DNA from: Gammaproteobacteria bacterium
Lineage (GTDB): Bacteria; Pseudomonadota; Gammaproteobacteria; Burkholderiales; Burkholderiaceae_C
Reading direction: 5' to 3'
DNA: 64,000 nt
Assembly: GCA_018815325.1 (NCBI GenBank)
Contig: JAHIYE010000003.1
Location: 62,001-126,000 of the forward strand
Part shown: positions 50,336 through 60,032 of the stretch, in pieces
How the letters are laid out: each line of letters starts with the position of its first letter
How positions within the stretch are numbered: position 1 is the first letter of the stretch
Notes under the pieces: generated by a model
Database searches by the model: none
Told to the model about the DNA's origin: nothing
The model's input: only the letters and a program-made list of their open reading frames with translations
Program-made: the position numbers and the translations under genes

Positions 50336-52501
50336 GTGGAAGTTTCTTTCAGCAAGGAAATCGAGTCCTTGGCGCTGGGCGCGGGCGACACCTTTCACGG
50401 CGAGGGCATTCTGGCCATCACCAAGGGCCTGCTGCAGGCCGGCGTGGCCTATGTGGGCGGCTACCAGGGCGCCCCGGTGTCCCACCTGCTTGATGTGATG
50501 GTGCAGGCCAAGCCCTACATGGACGAGCTCGGTGTGCACGTGGAGGCCTGCTCCAACGAAGCCTCGGCCGCCGCCATGCTGGGCGCCTCCATCCACTACC
50601 CCCTGCGCGGTGCCGTGACCTGGAAGTCGATCGTGGGCACCAACGTGGCGGCTGATGCGCTGTCCAACCTCTCGTCACCGGGTGTCAAGGGCGGTGTGCT
50701 GATCGTGGTGGGCGAGGACTACGGCGAGGGCGCCAGCGTGATCCAGGAGCGCACCCATGCGTATGCGCTCAAGTCGTCCATGGTGCTGCTCGACCCAAGG
50801 CCCGAGCTGGGCAGGATGGTCGAAATGGTGGAGCAGGGCTTCCGCATCTCCGAGGCCTCCAACATGCCCGCCATCATGGAGTTGCGCATCCGCGCCTGCC
50901 ATGTGCGCGGCAGCTTTGAATGCAAGGACAACGTCTCGCCGGCGGTCTCCACGCGCAGCCTCATGACCGACCCCGCTCCGTTTGACTACATGCGGCTGGC
51001 GCACCCGCCGGTCACTTTTGCGCAGGAAAAACTCAAGGTCAATCAGCGCATCCCGGCTGCGCGCAAGTACATCGTCGAGCACAAGCTCAATGAACTGATG
51101 GGCGGGCCGCGCAAGGAGCTCGGCATCATCGTGCAGGGTGGCCTGTACAACTCGCTGATCCGCGCACTGCAGCAGTTCGGCCTGGCCGATGCCTTTGGCC
51201 AGAGCGAGATTCCGCTGCTGGTGCTCAATGTGACCTATCCGCTGGTGCCCGAGCAGGTGGCCGAGTTTGCGCTCGGCAAACGTGCCGTGTTCGTGGTCGA
51301 GGAAGGCCAGCCTGAGTACATCGAGCAGGAGATCGCCACCTTCCTGCGCCGCCGCGACATCAACACCCCGCTGCATGGCAAGGACCTGCTGCCCTCGGGC
51401 GGCGAATACAACGTCGAGGCGCTGACGGGCGGGCTGATTCCGTTCCTGACGAAGCACGCGCCCGATGTCGATGTGTCCTCGGCCCAGGCCTGGCTCCAGG
51501 GCAATGGCGAACGCCGCACGGCGGTGGGCCAGCAGGTGCAGGCCACGCTGCATGAGCCGCTGCCCATACGCCCACCGGGCTTTTGCATCGGCTGCCCGGA
51601 GCGGCCGGTGTTCTCGGCGCTCAAGCTGGCGCAGCAGGATGTGGGGCCGGTGCACATCGCGGCCGACATCGGCTGCCATGCCTTCGGCACCTTCGCACCG
51701 TTCTCGTTCGGCCATTCCATCCTGGGCTATGGCATGTCGCTTGCCAGCCGCGCCGGCGTCTCGCCGATGATGCAGCGGCGCACCCTGTCCATCATGGGTG
51801 ACGGCGGCTTCTGGCACAACGGCCTGCTCACGGGCGTGCAGTCGGCCGTGTTCAACGGCGACGACGCTGTGCTGCTGATCTTCAAGAACGGCTACACCTC
51901 GGCCACCGGCACGCAGGACATCATCTCCACCCCGAGTGAGGACGCCAAGGCAAACGCCAGCGACAAACTGCAAAGCCTGACCGCCACCAACCAGACCATC
52001 GAGAACACCTTGCAGGGCCTGGGCGTCAAGTGGCTGCGCACGGTGCACACCTACCATGTGGATGAGATGCGCAAGACCCTGAACGAGGCGTTCACCACGC
52101 CCGTGGGCGGCCTCAAGGTCATCGTGGCCGAGGGCGAATGCCAGTTGGAGCGCCAGCGCCGCATCAAGCCCTGGCTCGCGGGCCTGCTCAAACAGGGCAA
52201 GCGTGTGGTGCGGGTGAAATATGGCGTGGACGAAGATGTGTGCACGGGCGACCATGCCTGCATCCGGCTCTCGGGCTGCCCCACCCTCACGCTGAAGGAC
52301 AATCCCGACCCGCTGAAGGTGGACCCGGTGGCCACCGTGATCGACGGCTGTGTGGGCTGTGGCCTGTGTGGCTCCAACGCGCATGCCGCGACGCTGTGCC
52401 CCTCGTTCTACCGCGCAGAAATCATCCAGAACCCGAAGTGGCATGAGCGCCTGCTCGGCAGCCTGCGCAGCACCCTGGTGCGCGTGCTGCAACCAGCATA
52501 G
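50336..52501 (+). CDS. iorA: Indolepyruvate ferredoxin oxidoreductase-like alpha subunit
   Basis: GTG start; 721 residues. Order: pyruvate-oxidoreductase N-terminal domain (AYVGGYQGAPVSHLLDVM), a transferase/dimer domain, a TPP-binding domain (GDGGFWHNGLLTG, FKNGYTSATG) and a C-terminal iron-sulfur region with GCVGCGLCGSNAH...LCP (about 670-690). These enzymes oxidise aryl-pyruvates to aryl-acetyl-CoA with ferredoxin. It heads an operon with iorB, a TRAP transporter and a thioesterase. Confidence 0.9.
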   Translation: MEVSFSKEIESLALGAGDTFHGEGILAITKGLLQAGVAYVGGYQGAPVSHLLDVMVQAKPYMDELGVHVEACSNEASAAAMLGASIHYPLRGAVTWKSIVGTNVAADALSNLSSPGVKGGVLIVVGEDYGEGASVIQERTHAYALKSSMVLLDPRPELGRMVEMVEQGFRISEASNMPAIMELRIRACHVRGSFECKDNVSPAVSTRSLMTDPAPFDYMRLAHPPVTFAQEKLKVNQRIPAARKYIVEHKLNELMGGPRKELGIIVQGGLYNSLIRALQQFGLADAFGQSEIPLLVLNVTYPLVPEQVAEFALGKRAVFVVEEGQPEYIEQEIATFLRRRDINTPLHGKDLLPSGGEYNVEALTGGLIPFLTKHAPDVDVSSAQAWLQGNGERRTAVGQQVQATLHEPLPIRPPGFCIGCPERPVFSALKLAQQDVGPVHIAADIGCHAFGTFAPFSFGHSILGYGMSLASRAGVSPMMQRRTLSIMGDGGFWHNGLLTGVQSAVFNGDDAVLLIFKNGYTSATGTQDIISTPSEDAKANASDKLQSLTATNQTIENTLQGLGVKWLRTVHTYHVDEMRKTLNEAFTTPVGGLKVIVAEGECQLERQRRIKPWLAGLLKQGKRVVRVKYGVDEDVCTGDHACIRLSGCPTLTLKDNPDPLKVDPVATVIDGCVGCGLCGSNAHAATLCPSFYRAEIIQNPKWHERLLGSLRSTLVRVLQPA

Positions 52502-52504
52502 ATA

Positions 52505-52583
52505 TGACCCCCACGCTTGCCACTCCGTGTGCTGCGCTGCCCCCCGAGGGGGCCGCATTTTTCCTTGGGACGGCCCGGCGGCA
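52505..52583 (-). repeat. Dispersed 75-bp element, copy C
   Basis: Reverse orientation relative to copies A and B: on the plus strand it starts CCCCCACGCTTGCCACTCC and has GCTGCCCCCCGAGGGGGCCG at its centre, ending GGACGGCCCGGCGG. It fills most of the iorA-iorB gap. Confidence 0.85.
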
Positions 52584-52604
52584 AAACCGCACCTGACGAC
52601 GAAC

Positions 52605-54206
52605 ATGAACCAAACCAAAACCATCAACCTGCTGATCTGCGCCCTGGGCGGCGAGGGCGGCGGCGTGCTGACCGAGTGGCTGATCGACATCGCACGCGAC
52701 TGCGGTTATGCCGCGCAAAGCACCTCGATCCCCGGCGTGGCACAGCGCACCGGGGCCACCACCTACTACGTGGAGGTGCTGCCCATCCCCATGAAAGAGC
52801 TCGGCGGCAAGCGCCCCGTGTTCAGCCTCTACCCGGCACCTGGTGGCCTGGATGCCCTCGTCTCCTCCGAGCTGCTGGAGACCACGCGCCAGATCGGCAA
52901 CAGCATGACCTCGAACCAGCGCACGCTGGTCATCACCTCGTCCAACCGCACGCTGACCACCCAGGAGCGCATGCAGATGGGTGACGGCCGCACCGACTCC
53001 CTGCCCCTGCTGGACATCGTGCGCAACCAGAGCCGCGAGCACCATGTGTTCGACATGGGCGAGATGGCCCGCCAGTCGGGCACCATCGTCAGCGCCGTGA
53101 TGCTCGGCGCGATCGCCGGCAGTGGCCTGTTCCCGTTTCCACGCAAGGCCTATGAGGCCACCATCAAGGCCGGCGGCAAGGCCACGGAGGCCAGCCTGCG
53201 CGGCTTCAGCAAAGCCTTCGCGCTGATCCAGAGCCAGCAGTCACAAACCCTGCTGGTCAAGGATTTGCTATCAGATTCAGAGCATCCTGCGCATATTGCA
53301 AAAGGGCCAGACCCTGATTTCACTCACCAATTTCCGCTGCCCGTGCGGGACCTGCTGGCCTTGGGACATGCCCGCCTGCTCGACTACCAGGGCCCGGCCT
53401 ATGCGCAGCTCTACCTCGATCGCCTGAAAAAAGTACTGGCCGCCGAGCAGGCCGCCGACCCGGCTGGCGCCCATGCCCATGCGACCACCCGCGAGATGGC
53501 GCGCTGGCTCGCCCTGTGGATGGCGTTCGACGACATCATTCGCGTGGCCGACCTCAAGAGCCGTGCGAGCCGCTGGCAACGCGTCAAGGACGAGGTACGC
53601 GCCAGGGAGGATGAGCTGCTGCAGGTCTATGACCACTTCAAGCCCGGTGCACCGGAGTTTGCCGCGCTGCTGCCACAGGGTCTGGCCCGCCGCGTGATGC
53701 AGTGGGACCGCCGCCGCGCCAGCCAGGGCAAAACGCCCTGGGCCATGCCGCTGAAAGTAGGCACGCACTCGGTGTTGGGCATGCTGGCACTGCGAACGCT
53801 GGCCAGCCTCAAGCGACTGCGCCCCTTCGGCAGCCGCTTCAGCACCGAACAGGCGCTGATCGAGCAATGGCTCGACAGTGTGGTCGATGTCACACGCCGG
53901 CACTGGCAAAGCGGCCATGAGGTGGCACTGTGTGGCCGACTCATCAAGGGCTACGGCAGCACCAACGAACGCGGCAAGGACAACCTGATGCACGTGGTCG
54001 AACATCTGGCAACGCCGTCCCGCTTTTCCAGCGATGAACTCTGCGCCAGGGCCATCGCTGCTGCGCGTGAGTCGGCCCTGGCTGACGATGCAGGCACGGC
54101 GCTGGACCAGACCCTGCTGCAGCATGGTGCGCCCGCCCGCCCCGTGAAGGAACACCCCATACGCTGGATCAAACGACGTCCCGGTGTGGCCAAACCGACC
54201 GCCTGA
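52605..54206 (+). CDS. iorB: Indolepyruvate oxidoreductase beta subunit with DUF6537
   Basis: 533 residues from ATG 52605. The first 190 (NLLICALGGEGGGVLTEWL, TSIPGVAQRTGATTYYVEV) are the gamma/beta-type domain that accepts the hydroxyethyl group; the remaining 340 match the DUF6537 C-terminal extension seen in large proteobacterial IorB. Works with IorA. A short TGCTATCAGATTCAG tract inside (53267) resembles other dispersed motifs of this genus group. Confidence 0.9.
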   Translation: MNQTKTINLLICALGGEGGGVLTEWLIDIARDCGYAAQSTSIPGVAQRTGATTYYVEVLPIPMKELGGKRPVFSLYPAPGGLDALVSSELLETTRQIGNSMTSNQRTLVITSSNRTLTTQERMQMGDGRTDSLPLLDIVRNQSREHHVFDMGEMARQSGTIVSAVMLGAIAGSGLFPFPRKAYEATIKAGGKATEASLRGFSKAFALIQSQQSQTLLVKDLLSDSEHPAHIAKGPDPDFTHQFPLPVRDLLALGHARLLDYQGPAYAQLYLDRLKKVLAAEQAADPAGAHAHATTREMARWLALWMAFDDIIRVADLKSRASRWQRVKDEVRAREDELLQVYDHFKPGAPEFAALLPQGLARRVMQWDRRRASQGKTPWAMPLKVGTHSVLGMLALRTLASLKRLRPFGSRFSTEQALIEQWLDSVVDVTRRHWQSGHEVALCGRLIKGYGSTNERGKDNLMHVVEHLATPSRFSSDELCARAIAAARESALADDAGTALDQTLLQHGAPARPVKEHPIRWIKRRPGVAKPTA

Positions 54207-54333
54207 ACAGGGGAAACGCGGATGTACACGATGACGTTTAGCCCCTACATTCAAGCCCACGCGTCCTTGCACCTGGCATGTTGTCATGCCTGACAAGATC
54301 ACCCCCCACTCAACCCAAACCAACGAGGAGACT

Positions 54334-55386
54334 ATGCGTTACAACAACATCATCCAAACCGTACGGAAAAACGCCTTGACCGTCGGCGCCATGGCGGCCA
54401 CCGCCATGGTCCTGGCAGCGGCCCCTGTCCAGGCACAGGACAAACCTGTCATGCTCAGGATGTCGAGCTGGGTGCCCGCACAGCACCCGCTGAATCCTTC
54501 GCTGATTGCCTGGGCCGAGGACATCAAGAAAGCCTCTGGCGGCACCATCACAGCCACCATGTTCCCGTCCCAGCAACTCGGCAAGGCCTTTGACCACTAC
54601 AACATGGCACGGGACGGCATTGCCGACTTCGCCTATGTGAACCCTGGCTATGAGCCGGGTCGTTTCCCGATCATGGCGGGGGCTTCACTGCCCTTCCTGT
54701 TCTCGAACGGCAAAGGTGGCTCCGCCGCCATCGATGCCTGGTACCGCCAGTACGCCGCCACGGAAATGAAAGATGTGAAGTTCTGCTTTGCCTTCGTTCA
54801 TGATCCGGGCACCTTCCACTCACGCGTCAAGATCACGCTCCCGACCGACATCAAGGGCATGAAAATCCGTCCGGCAGGTGATTCTGTCGGCCAGGTGGTC
54901 ACGCTGCTCGGCGGCACCAATGTGCAGGCCTCCGCGCCCGAGGCACGCGACGTGCTGGAGAAGGGCATTGCCGACGCCATCACCTTCCCCTGGGGTTCAC
55001 TGCCCCTGTTCGGCATCGACAAGGTCGTGAAATACCACATGGACACGCCCCTGTATGTCACGCCTTTCGTCTGGGTGATGAACAAGGACAAGTACAACGG
55101 CATGTCCGCCAGCCAGAAGAAGGTCATTGACGACCACTGCACCACCGAGTGGGCAGAGAAGGTGGCGTCTCCCTGGGCTGACTTCGAAGCCGGTGGAAAG
55201 GCCAAGATGGCAGCCTTGGGCCATGACGTCTACAAGCTCACGCCCGCGCAGTTCGACGCCTGGAAAAAGGCTGTCGCACCGGCTGAAGCCAAGTGGGCCG
55301 AAGACGTGAAGAAAGCTGGCCAGGATCCCAAGGCGGTCATGGATTCACTGCAAAAGAATCTGGTCAAGTACAAAGCGGCGCTGTAA
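54334..55386 (+). CDS. TRAP transporter substrate-binding protein (DctP type)
   Basis: ATG 54334 with GAGGAG upstream; 350 residues. Signal peptide with cleavage after VQA (MAATAMVLAAAPVQAQDKP). The mature protein has the DctP fold, including GMKIRPAGDSVGQVV and ITFPWGSLPLFGIDKVVKYH. Binds an organic or aromatic acid for import by the DctQM permease that follows. Confidence 0.93.
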   Translation: MRYNNIIQTVRKNALTVGAMAATAMVLAAAPVQAQDKPVMLRMSSWVPAQHPLNPSLIAWAEDIKKASGGTITATMFPSQQLGKAFDHYNMARDGIADFAYVNPGYEPGRFPIMAGASLPFLFSNGKGGSAAIDAWYRQYAATEMKDVKFCFAFVHDPGTFHSRVKITLPTDIKGMKIRPAGDSVGQVVTLLGGTNVQASAPEARDVLEKGIADAITFPWGSLPLFGIDKVVKYHMDTPLYVTPFVWVMNKDKYNGMSASQKKVIDDHCTTEWAEKVASPWADFEAGGKAKMAALGHDVYKLTPAQFDAWKKAVAPAEAKWAEDVKKAGQDPKAVMDSLQKNLVKYKAAL

Positions 55387-55458
55387 AGCGTACAGAGTGG
55401 GGCCCATGCCGGGTGCATGCCCCACTCTCGTTCAACCACCCTCTTGCTGGAGAACCGG

Positions 55459-55971
55459 GTGAAGCGTAATTTCATGGATCGGGTGATTGACTCGATCGAG
55501 TGGCTCGCGGCCATTTTTGTGGGCCTGGTGGCACTGGACATTTTCATTTCCGTCGTGTTGCGGAAATTTTTTGATACCTCCATCCCTGACAGCTACGACT
55601 TCGGCCGGCTGATGCTGGGCATCCTGATCTTCTGGGGCATTGCCGCCACCAGCTACAGGGGCACCCACATCACGGTCGATCTGCTCTGGGCCCAGGCAAG
55701 CCCCAGCCGGAAACGCATGATCGACATCTTCGCCACCCTGGTACTGCTGTTCGTCGTGCTCATGCAAACCATCATGCTGTTTGACAAGGTCCATCTGACC
55801 TATATCGACAACGTGCTGACCTACGACCTGCATTTGCCTACCTGGCCCTTCTTTGCCGTGGCCTGGCTGGGCGATGTGTCTGCCGTCGCACTGATCGCCA
55901 TCAGGACCTACCGGCTGATCTTCCATCCGGAACAGATCGACGCGCACCCTGAAACACCATCCAACGAATGA
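55459..55971 (+). CDS. TRAP transporter small permease (DctQ type)
   Basis: 170 residues from GTG 55459 (GGAG upstream). Four helices, beginning DSIEWLAAIFVGLVALDIFI. Matches DctQ. Overall order P-Q-M is typical. Confidence 0.9.
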   Translation: MKRNFMDRVIDSIEWLAAIFVGLVALDIFISVVLRKFFDTSIPDSYDFGRLMLGILIFWGIAATSYRGTHITVDLLWAQASPSRKRMIDIFATLVLLFVVLMQTIMLFDKVHLTYIDNVLTYDLHLPTWPFFAVAWLGDVSAVALIAIRTYRLIFHPEQIDAHPETPSNE

Positions 55972-55981
55972 GAGTCCTGTT

Positions 55982-57286
55982 TTGAGTACTGATCTGGTTG
56001 CCTTCATCGGCTTCGTGGCCCTGTTTGCCCTGATGCTGCTACGCGTGCCCATCGGCATGGCCATGGGTCTGGTCGGTGTCACCGGCTATGGCTATATCGT
56101 CGGCGCGGGGCCTGCGCTCAAGCTGGTCGGACAAACCTCCATGCGCACCGTGACGGATTACACCTTCGGGGTGATCCCGATGTTCATGCTCATGGGCGCC
56201 TTTGTGTCCATCTCGGGTGTCAGCAAGGAGTTGTTCCGGGCAGCCAACGCCTTTGTCGGGCATCTGCGGGGTGGCCTGGGCATGGCGACCGTGGTGGCTT
56301 GCGGCGGCTTTGCCGCCATTTCCGGCTCTTCCGTGGCCACCGCCGCTACGTTTGCCGGTGTGGCCTACCCCGAGATGCGGCGCTATGGCTACCCGCAACC
56401 CTTTGCCACCGGCGTCATTGCTGCGGGTGGCACGCTGGGCGCCATGCTGCCGCCCTCCACCGTGCTGGCGGTCTACGCGATCCTGACCGAACAGGACATT
56501 GGCAAGCTGTTCATGGCGGGCATCGTGCCGGGCATCCTGGCAATTGCCATGTATGTGCTGACGGTCGCCATCATCGTCATGGTCAAACCCGATCTGTTGC
56601 CAGCGGGTGAGCACAAACCCTGGAGCGAACGCATCAAGGGGCTCAAGGATGTCTGGGCACCTTTGGCGCTTTTCATCTTCGTGATTGGCGGCTTGTATGG
56701 CGGCTTTTTTACGCCAACCGAAGCCGGTGGCGTCGGCGCCTGTGGGGCATTCCTGCTGGGTGTGCTGCGAGGCCGGCTGTCACGCGCACAAGTCCGGGAA
56801 GCCCTGCTGCAGGCGACACGCACTTCGGCTGCGGTGTTCACCGTGCTGATTGGCGCCCTGCTGTTCGGCTACTTCCTGACCATCACCCAGACCCCTCAAA
56901 AGCTGACCGAATCGCTTACCGGACTGGGCTTGGGCAATTACGGCATCCTCGCGCTGATCATGCTCATGTACATCGTGCTGGGTTGCCTGATGGATGCCAT
57001 GGCCATGATCATCCTGACCGTTCCCATTCTGTACCCGGTGATCCTGCATCTCGGGTTTGACCCGATCTGGTTCGGCATCATCATCGTGATGACGGTCGAG
57101 CTGGGCTTGATCAGCCCGCCGGTCGGCATGAATGTCTTCGTGATCAAAAGTGTCATCCCCGAGGTCAGTTTCTCCACCATCTACAAGGGCGTTTTGCCTT
57201 TTGTGGTGACCGATCTGATCCGTCTTGCCATCCTGATTGCCTTCCCGATGATCGCGCTGTGGCTGCCGCAGCAGATGATCCGCTGA
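55982..57286 (+). CDS. TRAP transporter large permease (DctM type)
   Basis: TTG start at 55982; 434 residues, about twelve helices, with GSSVATAATFAGVAYPEM and CGGFAAISGSS as DctM landmarks. It is the sodium- or proton-coupled channel of the TRAP system. Confidence 0.93.
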   Translation: MSTDLVAFIGFVALFALMLLRVPIGMAMGLVGVTGYGYIVGAGPALKLVGQTSMRTVTDYTFGVIPMFMLMGAFVSISGVSKELFRAANAFVGHLRGGLGMATVVACGGFAAISGSSVATAATFAGVAYPEMRRYGYPQPFATGVIAAGGTLGAMLPPSTVLAVYAILTEQDIGKLFMAGIVPGILAIAMYVLTVAIIVMVKPDLLPAGEHKPWSERIKGLKDVWAPLALFIFVIGGLYGGFFTPTEAGGVGACGAFLLGVLRGRLSRAQVREALLQATRTSAAVFTVLIGALLFGYFLTITQTPQKLTESLTGLGLGNYGILALIMLMYIVLGCLMDAMAMIILTVPILYPVILHLGFDPIWFGIIIVMTVELGLISPPVGMNVFVIKSVIPEVSFSTIYKGVLPFVVTDLIRLAILIAFPMIALWLPQQMIR

Positions 57287-57302
57287 GGCGAACACCCAAC
57301 CC

Positions 57303-57746
57303 ATGTCCAAACAAATCATTTACACCGTGCGCGTCGAGTTCGGTGACTGCGACCCCGCACGCATCGTGTGGTTTCCCAACTTCTTTCGCTGGATCGATGC
57401 AGCGTCGCGCCACTTCTTTGTCGGCTGCGGCGTGCCACCGTGGCACGAAACCGAGAAAGCCAGTGGCATCATTGGCACCCCGCTGGTGGACACGCATGCG
57501 CGCTTCGTCAAAACCGCCAGCTATGGCGACACGCTGAACATCCATACGTCGATCGCCGAGTGGCGCGACAAGAGCTTCGTGCAGCGTTACAGCGTCATGC
57601 GCGATAACCTGGAAAGCGACGCGGGTGCCCCTGACCTGATCATGGCGTGCGACGAGGTGCGCATCTTCGCGGCCCGCCGCGAAGGCAGCGCCACCGCCAT
57701 CCGTGCGGTGCCGATCCCGCCCGACATTCGCGCCCTCTGCGAATAG
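57303..57746 (+). CDS. Acyl-CoA thioesterase (4-hydroxybenzoyl-CoA type)
   Basis: 147 residues, hot-dog fold with VEFGDCDPARIVWFPNFFRW, the Asp-containing 4HBT active-site motif. Likely hydrolyses an aryl-CoA produced by IorAB. Lies 16 nt after the TRAP genes. Confidence 0.9.
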   Translation: MSKQIIYTVRVEFGDCDPARIVWFPNFFRWIDAASRHFFVGCGVPPWHETEKASGIIGTPLVDTHARFVKTASYGDTLNIHTSIAEWRDKSFVQRYSVMRDNLESDAGAPDLIMACDEVRIFAARREGSATAIRAVPIPPDIRALCE

Positions 57747-57809
57747 GCTGGTGTGCCAGCGCGGCTGGCATGGTGCGACAATGCTTTCTTCATCTATCCA
57801 ACAAGTCCC

Positions 57810-58286
57810 ATGAAGATCGAAAAGAACACCGCCGTCACCCTGCGCTACAAGGTGGCGGATGCCCAGGGCAAGCTCCTGGAAGAAAGCCGCACCCCCATGG
57901 TTTATCTGCATGGGGGCTATGGCAACACCCTGCCCAAAATCGAAGAGGCGCTGGAAGGCCGGATGTCAGGCTACCAGGCCACGCTGGCGCTGGAACCCCA
58001 GGATGCCTTTGGCCTGCGTGATGAGAGTCTGGTCCAGACCATCCCCAAAAGCCAGTTCCCGCCCGGCATCAAGGTGGGCGGCCAGCTTGAGGGCCAGGAC
58101 CAGCAGGGCCATACCCAGGTCTTTACCGTGATGAAGATCAAGGGTGACCAGGTCCTTCTCGACGGCAATCACCCCTTTGCTGGCAAAGCCCTGCGCTTCG
58201 CGATCACGGTGACCGAGGTTCGCGCCGCCACACCGGAAGAGATTGCACATGGCCATGTGCATGGCGAGCACGGGCATCACCATTGA
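57810..58286 (+). CDS. slyD: SlyD-like FKBP-type peptidyl-prolyl isomerase
   Basis: 158 residues: FKBP core split by an insert-in-flap domain, starting MKIEKNTAVTLRYKVADAQG and ending in the histidine-rich GHVHGEHGHHH tail that binds metals. Acts as a chaperone/isomerase and in metal handling. An upstream GACAAT box (57776-57781) is a -10 candidate. Confidence 0.93.
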   Translation: MKIEKNTAVTLRYKVADAQGKLLEESRTPMVYLHGGYGNTLPKIEEALEGRMSGYQATLALEPQDAFGLRDESLVQTIPKSQFPPGIKVGGQLEGQDQQGHTQVFTVMKIKGDQVLLDGNHPFAGKALRFAITVTEVRAATPEEIAHGHVHGEHGHHH

Positions 58287-58353
58287 GCCGGCCCGGCCTC
58301 CACACTTGCCCTGAAGCACACGATGCGCGGCTCAGCTCCGCGCTGCACACTGC

Positions 58354-59826
58354 ATGAGCCACGATTACAAAAACCAGCGCCGCGCGCTTGAGCGCATCTC
58401 GGTACAGGCCATGCTCGACCGTGATTTGCGGCCGGACTTCTCCGGGGCTGTCAAGCAACAGATCGCGCACCTGCATGCCCCCAACGCCAGCCATGAAACT
58501 GGCCTGCGTGATCTCACGGCACTGCTGTGGTGCTCCATCGACAACGACGACTCCCGTGACCTGGATCAGCTCACCGTCTGCGAGGAACTGGCTAACGGCG
58601 CCATCAAGGTGCTCGTCGCCATCGCCGATGTGGACACCCTGGTTCACAAAGGCTCGGTCATCGACCAGCATGCCCACGCCAATACAACATCCGTCTACAC
58701 CTCGGCCCGCATCTTTCCGATGCTGCCGGAGCAGCTCAGCACCAACCTGACCTCACTCAACCCCGATGCGGAGCGGGTGGCCATGGTGACGGAGATGGTG
58801 TTCAACGCAGATGCCTCGCTGGCCGGCTCCTCCATTTACCGGGCCCGGGTGCATAACAAGGCCAAGCTGGCTTATGACGCGGTGTCGGCCTGGATCGACG
58901 ACGAAGGCCCCTTGCCCGACGCTGCACAGGCAGTGACCGGCCTGGATGCCCAGCTGCGTACGCAGGACCGACTCGCACAACTGCTGCGGGCACGCCGCTA
59001 TGAGCAGGGCGCACTGGAGTTCGAGACCTTCCAGCCCCGGGCCGTGTTCAAGGGCGACAAAATCGTGGGCGTCGAGCAGCAGGTGCAGAATCGGGCGCGC
59101 CAACTCATTGAAGAGCTGATGGTGGCCACCAATGCGTGTACTGCACGCTTTCTGGTCAGCAAGGGCGTCACCTCCCTGCGCCGGGTCGTGCGTTCGCCCG
59201 AACGCTGGCGCCGCATCGTGGAGGTGGCCCACCACTATGGCGAAATCCTGCCCAATGACCCGGACTCTGGTGCGCTGGAAAAGTTTCTTGCCAGGCGCCG
59301 CAAGGCAGATCCCTTGAGCTTTCCCGATCTCTCGCTGGTGATCGTGAAGCTCATGGGCTCAGGCGAGTACATCGTCGAAACGCCGGGAGCGACCGCAGTA
59401 GGTCACTTTGCCCTGGCCGAGCGCAACTACATGCACTCGACCGCACCGAACCGGCGTTACCCCGACCTCGTGACCTCACGCCTGCTCAAGGCCGCGCTCA
59501 AGGGTGTGCACTCGCCCTACAGCAATGCCGAACTTGGCGCACTGGCCGACCACTGCACCCGCAAGGAGGACGATGCGCGCAAGGTAGAGCGCCGTGTGCG
59601 CAAGTCCGAAGTGGCCATGCTGCTCATGTCGCACATCGGGCAGAAGTTTGAAGCCATCATCACCGGCAGCTCCCGGGGCAACACCTGGATCCGTACCTTC
59701 ACACCGCCCGCCGAAGGCCGGCTGGCCTCCGAGTTGCCCGAGCTGCGCATCGGCCAGCCGCTCAAGGTCAAGCTGGTGGCGGTAGATGTTGAACATGGCT
59801 ACATCGACTTTGTGCTGGCCGACTGA
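58354..59826 (+). CDS. RNB-domain ribonuclease (RNase II-like)
   Basis: 490 residues. The catalytic motif is SIDNDDSRDLDQL near residue 68, with the four acidic residues of RNase II/R; AERNYMHSTAPNRRYPDL is the conserved RNB end. It lacks the N-terminal cold-shock domains and has a short S1-like C-terminus. It degrades RNA 3' to 5'. Confidence 0.92.
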   Translation: MSHDYKNQRRALERISVQAMLDRDLRPDFSGAVKQQIAHLHAPNASHETGLRDLTALLWCSIDNDDSRDLDQLTVCEELANGAIKVLVAIADVDTLVHKGSVIDQHAHANTTSVYTSARIFPMLPEQLSTNLTSLNPDAERVAMVTEMVFNADASLAGSSIYRARVHNKAKLAYDAVSAWIDDEGPLPDAAQAVTGLDAQLRTQDRLAQLLRARRYEQGALEFETFQPRAVFKGDKIVGVEQQVQNRARQLIEELMVATNACTARFLVSKGVTSLRRVVRSPERWRRIVEVAHHYGEILPNDPDSGALEKFLARRRKADPLSFPDLSLVIVKLMGSGEYIVETPGATAVGHFALAERNYMHSTAPNRRYPDLVTSRLLKAALKGVHSPYSNAELGALADHCTRKEDDARKVERRVRKSEVAMLLMSHIGQKFEAIITGSSRGNTWIRTFTPPAEGRLASELPELRIGQPLKVKLVAVDVEHGYIDFVLAD

Positions 59827-60032
59827 GACTGACGCAGCGACCAGCACCTGTGCTGCACCTTCGTCACCTATGCGCCAACGGCCAACCATCACCTCATGAA
59901 CACTGTCGCTCTGATTGAGTTGCTCACCTTCCACAGCTACCGCCTGGCGGGCTATGCCGCCCTGCAATGGATGGATGACCCGGCCATTCTGGCCCTCGTG
60001 TTCTGCTGACACCCCTGACTCACAATGCTGCC

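Noticed and set aside
50675-52690. 671-aa reverse ORF opposite iorA
   Set aside because: Antisense shadow of iorA; no domain features.
59896-60009. 37-aa ORF between the RNB ribonuclease and flavin reductase genes
   Set aside because: Starts with an ATG but has no ribosome site or recognisable features; could be a chance ORF.
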